Source: Corynebacterium suedekumii (GTDB lineage Bacteria > Actinomycetota > Actinomycetes > Mycobacteriales > Mycobacteriaceae). From it: 64,000 nucleotides of DNA. Every line of letters starts with the position of its first letter. Within the stretch, counting starts at the first letter, position 1. The notes beneath the pieces are model-generated. The model did not search any database. It was not told where the DNA came from and saw only the letters and a list, made by a program, of their open reading frames with translations. A program made the translations under genes and the position numbers. The stretch is from positions 2,666,001-2,730,000 of the forward strand of contig NZ_CP126970.1 of the NCBI RefSeq assembly GCF_030252185.1. Reading direction: 5' to 3'. Below are positions 12,783-22,014 of this stretch, piece after piece.

Positions 12783-12853
12783 GTGTTCCTTCGGGTGGCA
12801 GGAAGTCGAAGAAATCTTAAAATTCAGACGTTTCGTGCCACCCGAAGGAACAC
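12783..12853. repeat. palindromic intergenic element, copy 1
   Basis: GTGTTCCTTCGGGTGGCA at 12783-12800 is perfectly complementary to TGCCACCCGAAGGAACAC at 12836-12853, an 18-bp stem around a 35-base AT-rich loop. It sits between the glnA terminator and the TetR-controlled genes. The same sequence, GTTCCTTCGGGTGGCAGGAA, recurs at 41127. It is not followed by a T-run and glnA already has its own terminator, so I read it as a repeat family or structured RNA element rather than a plain terminator. Confidence 0.75.
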
Positions 12854-12936
12854 TCCCGGGCCACGGGTGGCGCTTTCCATGCCAGTTAGGCCTCAGAATC
12901 CGGAATCCGGCGCCTAAGTGGCACACAAAGAACCAC

Positions 12937-12983
12937 TTGACGCCACCAACTAACACCGTTAGCCTACTAACTAACATCGTTAG
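12937..12983 (+). promoter_or_regulatory. promoter with paired TetR-type operators
   Basis: TTGACG at 12937-12942 is a -35; 17 bases later TAGCCT (12960-12965) can serve as -10. Two near-identical palindromes, CTAACACCGTTAG (12950-12962) and CTAACATCGTTAG (12971-12983), are spaced 21 bases centre to centre, two helical turns, and cover the -10 and start region. This is a classic autoregulatory arrangement for the TetR gene two cistrons downstream. Confidence 0.75.
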
Positions 12984-12998
12984 CCCAAGGAGGCCATC

Positions 12999-13511
12999 AT
13001 GAAGACCCGGACCACCATCACCCTCACCGCCGCCGCCCTGCTCGCGGGAACCGCCGCCGCCGGATTCCTGTTCCCCTACCGCGTCGAACACCGTGCCACC
13101 GCCACCGCGACCGCCGACCAGGCATGGAAGGTCATCGCCGACCTGCCCGGACACAGCACCTGGAACCCCCACACCGTCGAGCTCAGCGGTACACCCGAGG
13201 TCGGCGAGACGCTGCTCAACCGCACTCGATCCAGTGGGACGGAGTTCACTTTCCGCCCGGTCGTCCTCGTCGCCGACCCCGCTCGGGAGCTGCGGTGGCG
13301 TGGAACCACCGGGATCCGCGGCGTGGCGGACGGGGAGCACTACTTCCGGATCGAACCGGGGCCCACAGCAGATACGGTGACCGTCGTCCAGGGTGAGGAG
13401 TTCCGCGGTGCCACCGTCCCCCTGCTCCGGCCCTTCCTCGACCTGGAGGAGGAGTTCGCCACCAGCACCGATGCCCTGGCCGCGGCGATCACGGCCCACG
13501 CGGGCGGGTAG
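12999..13511 (+). CDS. SRPBCC family protein with N-terminal membrane anchor
   Basis: Predicted START-like (SRPBCC) ligand-binding protein, 170 residues. An N-terminal hydrophobic segment (about 5-25, TITLTAAALLAGTAAAGFLF) suggests a signal anchor. The fold follows with ATATADQAWKVIADLPGHSTWNPH and a C-terminal helix (PFLDLEEEFATSTDALAAAI). AAGGAGG lies just before ATG 12999. It is the first gene of a two-gene operon with the TetR regulator that ends 522 bases further on, behind two operator palindromes. Its ligand is unknown; a small hydrophobic inducer shared with the regulator is possible. Confidence 0.85.
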   Translation: MKTRTTITLTAAALLAGTAAAGFLFPYRVEHRATATATADQAWKVIADLPGHSTWNPHTVELSGTPEVGETLLNRTRSSGTEFTFRPVVLVADPARELRWRGTTGIRGVADGEHYFRIEPGPTADTVTVVQGEEFRGATVPLLRPFLDLEEEFATSTDALAAAITAHAGG

Positions 13512-13520
13512 ATTGCGGGT

Positions 13521-14033
13521 ATGGAACGCCCGACCCCACCGACCCTGTCACCGCGCACCGCGGAGATCGTCTCCATCGCGCGCGGGATGCTCGAGGAGAC
13601 CGGCTGGGAGGCGCTGACCATGCGTCGGCTGGCGGAGCAGGTGGGGATGAAGGCGCCGTCGTTGTACAACCATGCGGCGAACAAGGAGGAGCTGGGGACG
13701 ATGATCCTCACGCAGTCCTTCTTCCTCATGGGGGATGCGCTGTGGGCCGCCCGGAACGTCCCGGAATTGCTTGCGGCGTACCGGGTGCAGGCGACCACCC
13801 ATCCGCATCATTACCGGTTGGCCACCACCGGCCCGCTGGACCGGGGCGCACTGCCGGCGGGTCTGGAGGAGTGGGCGGGCGCGCCGTTCGCGCGGGTGAC
13901 GTCGGATCCGTTGCAGGCGCAGAGTCTGTTCGCGGCGGTGCACGGCCTGGCGATCCTGGAGATCGACGGTCGTTTCCCGCCCGGTACGCCGCTCGATGAC
14001 CTGTGGGCGCACACCGCGCGGGTGTACTCCTAG
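13521..14033 (+). CDS. TetR/AcrR family transcriptional regulator
   Basis: One-component repressor of 170 residues. The N-terminal helix-turn-helix is LTMRRLAEQVGMKAPSLYNH (about 34-53), preceded by a helix AEIVSIARGMLEETGWEA; the remaining residues would form the ligand-binding domain. It starts 9 bases after the SRPBCC stop. The two palindromes in front of the operon are the obvious binding sites and imply autoregulation. The ligand cannot be inferred. Confidence 0.9.
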   Translation: MERPTPPTLSPRTAEIVSIARGMLEETGWEALTMRRLAEQVGMKAPSLYNHAANKEELGTMILTQSFFLMGDALWAARNVPELLAAYRVQATTHPHHYRLATTGPLDRGALPAGLEEWAGAPFARVTSDPLQAQSLFAAVHGLAILEIDGRFPPGTPLDDLWAHTARVYS

Positions 14034-14866
14034 CGTTCGTTGATGGCGCGGGCCATGGCGGCCTGACCGGTGGCGGTGGGATGCAGGGGGTAAGCGTCGG
14101 TGGCCACGCCGGTGATGTCGGCCCAGCGTTGTTCGGGCGGGGCGCAGGCGGTGTGGTTCTCGGCGCCCTCGGGGAGGACGAAAGTCGCGTCGTGACGCTG
14201 GGCCGATTCCTCGACCACCGCATTGATCTCCGAGGTCAGGGCGACGGCCCATTCCCGGTCGGCGGGGGTGACCAGGGAGAGTTCGGGGCATTCGACACCC
14301 GCGGCCACCAGCGGCAGGTAGCCGGTGGCGACGATCTCCGCCTCGGGCCAGCGCTCCCCGATGACGCGGTAGAGCTCGTCGAGCTCGGCGGGCAGGGCGG
14401 CCAGCTCGCCGCGGATCCGTTCCTCGAGTTCGGCGGCGCAGTCGGTGGGTTGGCCGCTGTCGGCGGCCCGGAGGATGCAGGCGGAGATGTCGCCGAAACC
14501 GATGTCGTTGCCGCCGACGGACAGTGTGACCAGGGTGGTCTCCGGGGTCAGCGCGTCGACCTGCGGCGGCAGCGTCCCGGTGTCGGTGGTCCGTGGGCCG
14601 AGGATGGTCTCCACGACGGCGCCCTGGCAGCTGACGTCGGTCGTCTGATCGGCGGTGACCTGAGAGGGATAGTTGTCGGCGGAGCGCAGGCAGAACGGCG
14701 GCTCGTCGAGGGCGGCGCTACGGCTGCCCATCGAGGCGTAGGAGTCACCGAGGGCGACGTAGTTCACGCTTGTCGACGCCTCCTCCCCCACCTCAGCGCT
14801 CTCCTCACCGCAGGCGGTGAGGAGGAGGGCGGGGACGAGGGCGACAGGCAGCAGGCGTGGGTGCAT
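14030..14866 (-). CDS. GDSL/SGNH-type esterase lipoprotein
   Basis: Predicted secreted, lipid-anchored hydrolase of 278 residues. The signal peptide ends in the lipobox LLTAC. Block I is ALGDSYAS (nucleophile Ser), block III GGND, and the C-terminal DAYPLHPT supplies the Asp/His pair, so all SGNH catalytic residues are visible. Several cysteines suggest disulfides outside the membrane. ATG 14866 was chosen because it begins directly with the signal peptide. The 3' end overlaps the convergent tetR stop by 4 bases. Substrate is unknown; corynebacterial cell-envelope esters are plausible. Confidence 0.88.
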   Translation of the reverse strand: MHPRLLPVALVPALLLTACGEESAEVGEEASTSVNYVALGDSYASMGSRSAALDEPPFCLRSADNYPSQVTADQTTDVSCQGAVVETILGPRTTDTGTLPPQVDALTPETTLVTLSVGGNDIGFGDISACILRAADSGQPTDCAAELEERIRGELAALPAELDELYRVIGERWPEAEIVATGYLPLVAAGVECPELSLVTPADREWAVALTSEINAVVEESAQRHDATFVLPEGAENHTACAPPEQRWADITGVATDAYPLHPTATGQAAMARAINER

Positions 14867-14886
14867 GCCCCCACGGTAACCCCCCG

Positions 14887-15453
14887 CTAGGAGGTGAGGG
14901 AGGGGGTCTGGGTGGTGACGGCGGCGTCGATAAGCTCGTCGGCGATGGCGTTGATCCAGGTGGTGCCCTGCTCGCCCGGGGTGAACACGTACTCCGGGAA
15001 GTGCTCCTCGAAGGTGAATTCGGCCTGGGCCGGGACGATGGTCATGCCGACGCGGCCGACGATGTCGTTCCAGTGGGAGACGGCGGTGCGGGCGGCGTCG
15101 GAGCCGTAGCCGATGAAGCCGATCGGCTTGCCGGTCCACTCGGCGTAGAGCAGGTCGTAGGCGTCCTTCATCGGGCCCGGGACGGAGGCGTTGTACTCGG
15201 GGGTGACGAAGATGAAGGCGTCGACACCGCCGATGAGCTCGGCCCAGGCGAGGGTCTTGGGGTCGGCGTACTCGCCGTTGGCGACCATGCGCGGCGGGAC
15301 GGCGGTGTTCGGGTTGAGATCCTGCTCGAGGATGTCGATGAGGAGGTACTCGTGGCCGTCGTTACGCGCCTCGAGCTGCTCGATGGCCCACTGGCCGATG
15401 GTGATGCCGGTACGGCCCTCACGGATGGAACCGACGAACACTGCGATCTTCAT
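14887..15453 (-). CDS. NADPH-dependent FMN reductase family protein
   Basis: Flavodoxin-like NAD(P)H:FMN oxidoreductase or quinone reductase, 188 residues. The N-terminus MKIAVFVGSIREGRTG is the FMN phosphate loop, and FVTPEYNASVPGPMKDAYD is the signature PEYN loop; a Trp-rich helix follows. A GAAGGGT site precedes ATG 15453. It is 20 bases upstream of the GDSL gene on the same strand, so they may be co-transcribed. It is divergent from the DUF1206 gene. Confidence 0.9.
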   Translation of the reverse strand: MKIAVFVGSIREGRTGITIGQWAIEQLEARNDGHEYLLIDILEQDLNPNTAVPPRMVANGEYADPKTLAWAELIGGVDAFIFVTPEYNASVPGPMKDAYDLLYAEWTGKPIGFIGYGSDAARTAVSHWNDIVGRVGMTIVPAQAEFTFEEHFPEYVFTPGEQGTTWINAIADELIDAAVTTQTPSLTS

Positions 15454-15569
15454 GGTGACCCTTCATACGATGACTTGATGACGTGGCAACGTTAGGGGAA
15501 TGTGCGGACACCCCGCAAGTCTTCGTGGCTGATGTCACGTCGACCGGGCGGACAGGGTTGAATGGACAT

Positions 15570-16394
15570 ATGGACACGACTATCGCGAAGAACGAGGCGA
15601 AGCGCCATGCCGGCAAAGCCAACGAGCATCCCGCGGTGAAGATGCTGGCCCGCGGCGGATTCGTCGTCATGGGCATTCTCCACATCCTCATCGGCTGGAT
15701 CGCCGTCCAGATCGCCACCGGCTCCGGCGGCGGGGAGGCGTCGAACTCGGGCGCCCTGTCCACCATCGCCGACGCCCCCGGCGGGCAGATCCTGCTGTGG
15801 GTCGCCGTCGTCGCCCTCGCCGCCCTGGGCCTGTGGCGGCTGAGCCAGCTCTTCGTCGGCGAGGAGGCCAAGGACAAGGCGAAGGGTGGCGTCCTGGCGG
15901 TCGTCTTCTTCTCCCTGGCCTTCACCACCGCCACCTTCGCCCGCGGCAGCTCCACCTCCGACGGCGACACCGCCACCGACGTCACCGCCAAGGTCCTCGA
16001 GCAGCCGTGGGGTGCGGTACTGGTCATCATCGCGGGCCTCGTCGTCCTCGGCGTCGGCGTGTACAACATCTGGAACGGCGCCACCAAGAAGTTCAAGGAG
16101 GACCTCGAGGCCGGTGCCGGCTCCGGCAACGTCGGCTCCGGAAACGTCGGCTCCGCCATCGTCGGTGCCGGCATGGCCGGTTACATCGCCCGCGGCATCG
16201 CGTTCTCCATCCTGGGCATCCTCATCGTCATCGCCGGCTGGAAGTCCGACCCGGAGCAGGCCGCGGGTCTCGACGCCGCCCTGCGCACCCTCGGCGAACA
16301 GCCCTTCGGTGCAGTGCTGCTGGTCATCGTCGGCGTCGGCCTGGCGCTCTACGGCATCTACTCCATCGCCCGCGCCCGCTACGTGAAGATGTAA
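15570..16394 (+). CDS. DUF1206 family membrane protein
   Basis: Integral membrane protein of 274 residues built from three DUF1206 units, each with about two membrane segments (about 30-80, 110-165 and 210-270). Each unit starts with a motif like ARGGFVVMGILHILIGW or ARGIAFSILGILIVIAGW. ATG 15570 begins just before a basic N-terminus (KNEAKRHAGKANEHPAVK); longer in-frame forms lack support. Function is unknown. It is divergent from the FMN reductase gene and convergent with the metal ABC transporter genes. Confidence 0.88.
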   Translation: MDTTIAKNEAKRHAGKANEHPAVKMLARGGFVVMGILHILIGWIAVQIATGSGGGEASNSGALSTIADAPGGQILLWVAVVALAALGLWRLSQLFVGEEAKDKAKGGVLAVVFFSLAFTTATFARGSSTSDGDTATDVTAKVLEQPWGAVLVIIAGLVVLGVGVYNIWNGATKKFKEDLEAGAGSGNVGSGNVGSAIVGAGMAGYIARGIAFSILGILIVIAGWKSDPEQAAGLDAALRTLGEQPFGAVLLVIVGVGLALYGIYSIARARYVKM

Positions 16395-16400
16395 CCGCCC

Positions 16401-17159
16401 TCAGCAGGCCCGGTGGGGGTCGTCGACGATGAGACCGGTCGACTCGTGGAGCTCGCCCAGGTTGTAGGCCACCCGGAGGTTGGACTCGGTGAGCACCTCA
16501 GCCGGCGACCCGGAGGCGACGACCCGGCCCGACATGAGGACCACGTGGTCGGCCGCGTTGGCCTCGTCGAGGTCGTGGGTGGTGTGGACGACGGTGCGCC
16601 CGGACTCGGTCTCGTCGTGGATGATCTCGTCGATGGTCCGGGCGGAGACGATGTCGAGTCCGGTGAGGGGTTCGTCGAGAAGCAGCACCTCATGGTCCTG
16701 GGCCAGGCCCTGTGCCACGTACACGCGCTGACGCTGGCCGCCGGACAGCTCCTCCAGGTGCCGCCTGGCCAGATCGGTCACCCGCAGGCGGTCCATCACC
16801 CGGTCGACGCGGTCGCGGTCGGCGGCGGAGAAACGGCCGAACCAACCACTCGACGGGTAGCGCCCCATCTTCACCACCTCCCGCACCGACAGGGGCACGC
16901 CTTCGGGGAAGGCGACCGACTGCATGACGTAGCTGACCCGCGACTTCGCCGCCTCCGGCGAACCGCCAAGGACCTCGAGGTGGCCGCCCTGCGGCTCAAT
17001 GAGACCGCCGAGCGCGTGGAGCAGCGTCGACTTGCCGGAACCGTTGGGGCCGATGATGGCCGTGAGTTTCCCGGCCGGGATGCTGAAATCCGAGGGGGCG
17101 ACGGCGGTGACGCGCTCGTACCCGAGCTGGAGGCCACGGCCGGTGGCGAACGTGCTCAT
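16401..17159 (-). CDS. metal ABC transporter, ATP-binding protein
   Basis: ATPase of a Zn/Mn-type importer, 252 residues. Walker A is GPNGSGKST, the signature LSGGQRQRVYVAQ, Walker B VLLLDEP, and the H-loop TTHD. The start overlaps the permease stop by 4 bases (ATGA type), so the two are translationally coupled. It is the last gene of a three-gene operon (binding protein, permease, ATPase) transcribed leftward from a promoter carrying a perfect palindrome. Confidence 0.95.
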   Translation of the reverse strand: MSTFATGRGLQLGYERVTAVAPSDFSIPAGKLTAIIGPNGSGKSTLLHALGGLIEPQGGHLEVLGGSPEAAKSRVSYVMQSVAFPEGVPLSVREVVKMGRYPSSGWFGRFSAADRDRVDRVMDRLRVTDLARRHLEELSGGQRQRVYVAQGLAQDHEVLLLDEPLTGLDIVSARTIDEIIHDETESGRTVVHTTHDLDEANAADHVVLMSGRVVASGSPAEVLTESNLRVAYNLGELHESTGLIVDDPHRAC

Positions 17160-18022
17160 GCTGCTGTGACCTCCTGGGCCGGGACGGGTTCGGCCTGCCG
17201 ACGGAAGCGGCGGCGCAGGTACTGGGCCTCCATGATGACCAGGAACGCGACGATGGGGACCAGCGCCATCGTCGCGGCGGCGGCCGTGCCCCAGTGGTAG
17301 CTGAGCATGAGGCCGATGACCACGGAGACCGCGCCGATGGACGCGGACAGCGCGATCATCATGGGGATGGAGCGGGAAATGAGGGCCGCGGTGGCCGGCG
17401 GGGCGACCAGCAGGCTGAACACGAGCATCGTGCCCACGGCCTGGAAACTGCCGATGACGGAGGTGGCGATGAGCACGAGCAGCAATGCATGCGTCAGCTT
17501 CGGCCGCATGCCCAGGGCCTCGGCCTTGACCGGGGAGAAGGACAGGGCGAGTAGCGGACGGTAGAGGACGAGCGAGCCGATGATGACCACGGCGGCCAGG
17601 ATCGCCTGCTGGCGGATGGCGTCCCAGGACACCCCCAGGGCGTCGCCGAAGAGGATGCTGGTCAGCGAGCCGGTGAAGGAGCTCGACCGGGAGATGATGA
17701 CCACGCCGAGTGCCATCATGCCGACGAAGAGCAGGCCGATGGCGGTGTCCTCCCGCAGCTTGGTGTGGCGGTGGATCAGTTCCACCGCCCCCACCATGAC
17801 GGCGGCCGCGACGGCGGCGCCGAGGATGGGGTTGAAGTTGAACACCACGGCCGCGGCGATGCCGGGGAGCACGCCGTGGACGAAGGCGTCGCCGAAGAAG
17901 CTCATGCCCCGCAGCACGAGCCAGACCCCGACGGTCGCGCTCATCACCGCGGCGATGAGGCCACCGATGAGGGCGCGTTGCTGGAATCCCAGCAGAAACG
18001 GTTCTACAAGCCAGTCGATCAC
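17156..18022 (-). CDS. metal ABC transporter permease (ABC-3 family)
   Basis: Membrane subunit of a Zn/Mn-type importer, 288 residues with about eight membrane segments. Family features include GMSFFGDAFVHGVLPGIA and AVGTMLVFSLLVAPPATA. It is 19 bases after the binding-protein gene and overlaps the ATPase gene by 4 bases. Confidence 0.95.
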   Translation of the reverse strand: MIDWLVEPFLLGFQQRALIGGLIAAVMSATVGVWLVLRGMSFFGDAFVHGVLPGIAAAVVFNFNPILGAAVAAAVMVGAVELIHRHTKLREDTAIGLLFVGMMALGVVIISRSSSFTGSLTSILFGDALGVSWDAIRQQAILAAVVIIGSLVLYRPLLALSFSPVKAEALGMRPKLTHALLLVLIATSVIGSFQAVGTMLVFSLLVAPPATAALISRSIPMMIALSASIGAVSVVIGLMLSYHWGTAAAATMALVPIVAFLVIMEAQYLRRRFRRQAEPVPAQEVTAA

Positions 18023-18041
18023 GAGTTAAACGTAGTCCCCT

Positions 18042-18983
18042 CTAGGCGAGGGCGTCGACGATGAGTCGGGCGTTCTCGCGCATCATGCCCTGATAGTCGC
18101 CGGCCGGGGAGCCTTCCTCGCCGGTGGAGCCGACGTAGAGGGGGACGACGGTGATGTCGTCACCCACCTCGGCGGCGAGGGCGTCGACAAGCCCGGGGTT
18201 GACGGCGGTGTTGGAGAAGATCGCCGGGACACCCTCGTCCGTGATCACGCCGGCCAGGGCGGCGAGCTCCTGGGAGGAGGGCTCAGCCTCGGTGGAACCG
18301 CCGGGGACGACGACACCGGCGGAGTCGAAGTCATAGGCCTCGGTGAAGTAGCCGAACGCGTCGTGGTCGGTGACGATCGTGCGACGGTCCCCCGGCACGG
18401 CGGCGAGGGTCTCGCGCAGTTCCTCGTCGAGTGCGGTGAGCTCGGAGCCGACCTCGGTGCCGCAGTCGGCCCAGGCCTGGTCGCCGGAGACCTCGGCGAC
18501 GCGCGCGCCGATGATTTCGGCGGCGGAGGCCATGCGGGCGGCGTCGAGCCAGAAGTGGGGGTCGAGGTCGCCGTGATCGTGGCCCTCCTCCTCACCGAAG
18601 GGCAGCGGGTCGACGTCCTCGGCGACGTGGAGGACCTCCACGCCGTCCTCCTCGGCCTGGGTGAGGGCGGCGTCGAGGCCACCCTCGAGGCCGAGGCCGT
18701 TGGCCACGACGAGGTCGGCCGTGGCCAGGTCGGCGATCTGGGCGGAGGAGGCGGAGAAGTCGTGCGGGTCGGCGCCGACGGGCATGAGGGTGGTGGCCTG
18801 GCCCTCGGCGCATTCGGCGATCTGGGCGGTGACGCTGCCGAGCGGGGTGGTGGTGGCGACGACGGACGCGCCCCCGGTGTTGTCACCGCCGGTAGAATCC
18901 TCGTCGTCGGTGGAGCAGGCGGTCAGCGCGAGGCTGGCGAGGGTGGTGGCGGCGAGGGTGCCGAGGATCTGGTGGGTCCGCAC
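18042..18983 (-). CDS. metal ABC transporter substrate-binding lipoprotein (ZnuA/TroA type)
   Basis: Cluster A-I metal-binding protein of 313 residues that captures Zn or Mn outside the membrane. The lipobox is LALTAC. Metal ligands are visible as PVGADPHDFSAS and DPHFWLDA, with a His/Asp/Glu-rich loop EEEGHDHGDLDPH between them, more typical of zinc than manganese binders. The start is GTG 18983 with AGGAG 5 bases upstream on the minus strand. A 21-bp palindrome lies 28 bases upstream, indicating metal-responsive control. Confidence 0.93.
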   Translation of the reverse strand: MRTHQILGTLAATTLASLALTACSTDDEDSTGGDNTGGASVVATTTPLGSVTAQIAECAEGQATTLMPVGADPHDFSASSAQIADLATADLVVANGLGLEGGLDAALTQAEEDGVEVLHVAEDVDPLPFGEEEGHDHGDLDPHFWLDAARMASAAEIIGARVAEVSGDQAWADCGTEVGSELTALDEELRETLAAVPGDRRTIVTDHDAFGYFTEAYDFDSAGVVVPGGSTEAEPSSQELAALAGVITDEGVPAIFSNTAVNPGLVDALAAEVGDDITVVPLYVGSTGEEGSPAGDYQGMMRENARLIVDALA

Positions 18984-19011
18984 GGGATCTCCTGGTGTCT
19001 TGTTGAAAATC

Positions 19012-19032
19012 TATTGAAACTGCTTTTCAATA
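19012..19032 (-). promoter_or_regulatory. palindromic operator of the metal ABC operon
   Basis: TATTGAAA (19012-19019) and TTTCAATA (19025-19032) form a perfect inverted repeat with a 5-base centre. A further TTGAAAAT half-like sequence lies next to it at 19002-19009. The site fits a Fur/Zur-size or DtxR-size regulator; the A/T arms resemble actinobacterial Zur boxes but the 5-base centre differs, so the regulator is open. Confidence 0.65.
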
Positions 19033-19269
19033 GTACCGGCGTGGGCGCCCTCGGACAAACCGGCCGGCTGAGGGATCACGGTGAGGAGGCGGCGTGGGGT
19101 GGGCACGGCGGCGTCGATACGCGGGGGCATGGTCACCCGAACAGGGGTGCCGGCGGATCCCCCGCGTCACCTCGCACGACGCCGTTCCATAACCCCGGCC
19201 AGCGGTTGGGGAGGATTTTGGCAGGTGAAACTTATGTACCGTAGTGGGGAACCCGGATCCGAATGATGA

Positions 19270-19290
19270 GAACCGCCGGACGGGCGGTTC
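19270..19290 (+). promoter_or_regulatory. leader hairpin before the cyclodeaminase-like gene
   Basis: GAACCGCC (19270-19277) pairs with GGCGGTTC (19283-19290), an 8-bp stem with a 5-base loop, directly before the GGAAAGG ribosome-binding site (19291-19297). It could modulate translation or early termination; there is no T-run. Confidence 0.45.
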
Positions 19291-19302
19291 GGAAAGGCAC
19301 GA

Positions 19303-20475
19303 GTGAGCACCACCCCCACCGACCCCTACGCAGGAACCCCCAAGATCGATGTCCTGTGGCTGTCCGAGCCCGACATGATTGAGGCGGGGGTGGCGGACTC
19401 CGCCGCCTGCGTCGAGACGATGGAGGAGACGCTCATCCTGCTCGCCGAGGGCGACTACCGCATGGCCGGCGCCTCCGCGAACTCCCACGGCGCCCAGATC
19501 AACTTCCCCGCCAACCCGGAGCACGAGGGCATGCCCGCCGACGGACCAGACCGCCGTTTCATGGCCATGCCCGCCTACCTCGGCGGACGCTTCCGCTCCG
19601 CGGGTGTGAAGTGGTACGGCTCCAACACCGAGAACCGCGAGCATGACCTGCCGCGGTCGATCCACGTGTTCGTGCTCAACGACGCCGTCACCGGCGCCCC
19701 GAAGGCAATGATGTCCGCGAACCTGCTGTCGGCCTACCGCACCGGCGCCGTCCCGGGCGTCGGCGTCAAGCACCTGGCCGTGGAGAACGCCGAGACCGTC
19801 GGCATCATCGGCCCCGGCGTCATGGCGCGGACGATCTTCGCCTCCGCCCTCTCCCAGCGCCCCTCGATCAGGAACCTCAAGATCAAGGGCCGCTCGCCGA
19901 AGTCCACCGAACGCGCCGCCGACTGGTTCCGGGAGAACTTCCCGCAGCTGGCGTCCGTCACCGTCGTGGACACGGAGCAGGAGGCCATCGAGGGTTCCGA
20001 CATCCTCATCGCCGGCACCTCCACCTCCAAGGACGGCCCCTCCGGCTTCCCGTACTTCAAGCGCGAGTGGATCAAGCCCGGCGCGCTCATCCTCTGCCCC
20101 GCCGCCGCACGTTTCGACGATGAGTTCATCCTCTCCGACGAGGCCAACCTGGTCGTCGACTACACCGGCCTGTACAACGAGTGGTTCAACGAGAACGGAC
20201 CCGACGTCACCTACGAGGACCTGCTCGGCATCCCCGGCAACCGGTGGTGGGACATGAAGGAGGAGGGCACCCTGCCGGAGGAGCGCCTGGTCAACATCGG
20301 CGACATCGCCGCCGGCCGTGCCCCGGGGCGGGTAAACGACGAGCAGATCTTCTGCTACTCCATCGGCGGCATGCCCGTCGAGGACGTCGCCTGGGCCTTC
20401 GACGTCTACCACAACGCGCTGGACAAGGGCATCGGCACGACGCTGAACCTGTGGGAATCGCCCACCCTGTCCTGA
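19303..20475 (+). CDS. ornithine cyclodeaminase/mu-crystallin family protein
   Basis: NAD(P)-dependent enzyme of the ornithine cyclodeaminase fold, 390 residues. The N-terminal half carries the substrate region ([19 protein letters not shown], with the conserved VKW), and the Rossmann half starts at [12 protein letters not shown]. The family includes ornithine and lysine cyclodeaminases, alanine and imino-acid dehydrogenases; I recall close homologues being labelled tyramine oxidase subunit B but cannot check this. GTG 19303 follows GGAAAGG by 5 bases. A GlnA-like synthetase gene starts 44 bases downstream and a small membrane protein follows, so all three probably form one operon for an amine or amino acid pathway. 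Confidence 0.82.
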   Translation: MSTTPTDPYAGTPKIDVLWLSEPDMIEAGVADSAACVETMEETLILLAEGDYRMAGASANSHGAQINFPANPEHEGMPADGPDRRFMAMPAYLGGRFRSAGVKWYGSNTENREHDLPRSIHVFVLNDAVTGAPKAMMSANLLSAYRTGAVPGVGVKHLAVENAETVGIIGPGVMARTIFASALSQRPSIRNLKIKGRSPKSTERAADWFRENFPQLASVTVVDTEQEAIEGSDILIAGTSTSKDGPSGFPYFKREWIKPGALILCPAAARFDDEFILSDEANLVVDYTGLYNEWFNENGPDVTYEDLLGIPGNRWWDMKEEGTLPEERLVNIGDIAAGRAPGRVNDEQIFCYSIGGMPVEDVAWAFDVYHNALDKGIGTTLNLWESPTLS

Positions 20476-20519
20476 TCCCACCCCAGTTCGACACACCCCG
20501 AACCACCGAGGAGCATCCC

Positions 20520-21956
20520 GTGTCCTTTTCCACCATCTCCGACCTGATCACGTACCTGCGCGACGAGGAGGTGGAATACCTGGACATCCGGTTCACCAAC
20601 CTGCCTGGCACCGAGCACGCGCTGACCGTGCCGGCGTCGGCGCTGACGGAGGAGACCGCCGCGGAAGGCTTCGCCTTCGACGGTTCCTCGGTGGCGGGGT
20701 TCACCTCCGTCGACCAGTCCGACATGACGCTGCTGCCGGACGTGTCCACCGCCTACCTCGACCCCTTCCGGCACCGGAAGACGGTGAACATGAAGTTCTT
20801 CGTGCATGACCCGTTCACCCACGAGCCCTTCTCCCGCGATCCCCGCAACGTCGCCCGCAAGGCCGAGGAGTACCTGACCTCCACCGGCATCGCCGACACC
20901 TGCTTCATCGGTGCGGAGGCGGAATTCTTCGTCTTCGACTCCGTGCGCTACTCCACCGGCGTCAACCGCTCCTTCCACGAGGTCGACTCCGACGAGGGCT
21001 GGTGGAACTCGGATGCCGAGACGATGATCGACGGCTCCCCCAACCTGGGCAACAAGATCCGTGTCAACGACGGCTACTTCCCCACCGCCCCCTACGACAA
21101 GACCATCCCCGTGCGCGACGAGATCGCCCACAACCTCGCCACGGTCGGCTTCGAGATCGAGCGCTTCCACCACGAGGTGGCCACCGGCGGCATCCAGGAG
21201 GTCAACTACAGGTTCGCGCCGCTGCTGCGCGCGGCGGATGACCTGCAGACGTTCAAGGACATCGTCAAGAACACCGCCGACGCCCACGGCAAGGTGGCCA
21301 CCTTCATGCCGAAGCCGCTTCTCGACGACGGCGGGTGCGGCATGCATGCCCACCAGTCACTGTGGAAGGACGGCAAGCCCCTCTTCTACGACGAGGAGGG
21401 CTACGCCGGCCTGTCCGAGACCGCGCGCCACTACATCGGCGGCCTGCTCGCCCATGCCCCGGCGGTCCTGGCGTTCACCAACCCCACCGTCAACTCCTAC
21501 CGCCGCCTCTACTCCGGCTTCGAGGCCCCGGTGAACCTCGCCTACTCCCAGCGCAACCGCTCCGCCGCGATCCGCATCCCCGTCACCGGGCCCTCGCCCA
21601 AGGCCAAGCGCATCGAGTTCCGCGCCCCGGACCCCTCCGGCAACCCCTACCTCGGGTTCGCCGCGCAGCTCATGGCCGGCATCGACGGCATCAGGAACCG
21701 CATCGACCCCGGCGAGGCCGTGGACAAGGACCTCTACGAGCTCGGCCCCGAGGCCGCCAAGGAGGTCCCCCGTGTCCCCCACTCCCTGGAGGCCTCCCTC
21801 GAGGCCCTGGAGAACGACCACGAGTTCCTCACCGCCGGCGACGTGTTCACCGATGACCTCGTCGAGTCCTACATCGCCCTGAAGTACGACGCCGAGATCA
21901 ACCCGCTGCGCCAGGGCCCGACACCGAAGGAGTTCGAGCTCTACTTCAACTGCTGA
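20520..21956 (+). CDS. GlnA-like glutamine synthetase family paralogue
   Basis: Aligns without gaps to GlnA of this window over all 478 residues, so it arose by duplication of the canonical type I enzyme. Catalytic features are kept: FDGSS, GAEAEF, GFEAP (Glu335), [18 protein letters not shown], and Tyr406 in DKDLYEL. The glutamate pocket differs: GlnA DNGSGMH is DGGCGMH here, so the Asn equivalent to E. coli Asn264 is Gly271, and Ser273 is Cys; next to the flap, RLVPGFEAP is RLYSGFEAP. These changes suggest a different acceptor or donor, for example gamma-glutamylation of an amine; this is inference. GTG 20520 has AGGAG 6-8 bases upstream. Its partner is the cyclodeaminase-like gene 44 bases upstream. 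Confidence 0.85.
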   Translation: MSFSTISDLITYLRDEEVEYLDIRFTNLPGTEHALTVPASALTEETAAEGFAFDGSSVAGFTSVDQSDMTLLPDVSTAYLDPFRHRKTVNMKFFVHDPFTHEPFSRDPRNVARKAEEYLTSTGIADTCFIGAEAEFFVFDSVRYSTGVNRSFHEVDSDEGWWNSDAETMIDGSPNLGNKIRVNDGYFPTAPYDKTIPVRDEIAHNLATVGFEIERFHHEVATGGIQEVNYRFAPLLRAADDLQTFKDIVKNTADAHGKVATFMPKPLLDDGGCGMHAHQSLWKDGKPLFYDEEGYAGLSETARHYIGGLLAHAPAVLAFTNPTVNSYRRLYSGFEAPVNLAYSQRNRSAAIRIPVTGPSPKAKRIEFRAPDPSGNPYLGFAAQLMAGIDGIRNRIDPGEAVDKDLYELGPEAAKEVPRVPHSLEASLEALENDHEFLTAGDVFTDDLVESYIALKYDAEINPLRQGPTPKEFELYFNC

Positions 21957-22014
21957 TCCCGGGTTGATCCCGGCCCGACCGTCAGATCCCTCTCCCCGTT
22001 CGGAAAGGCCCCAG

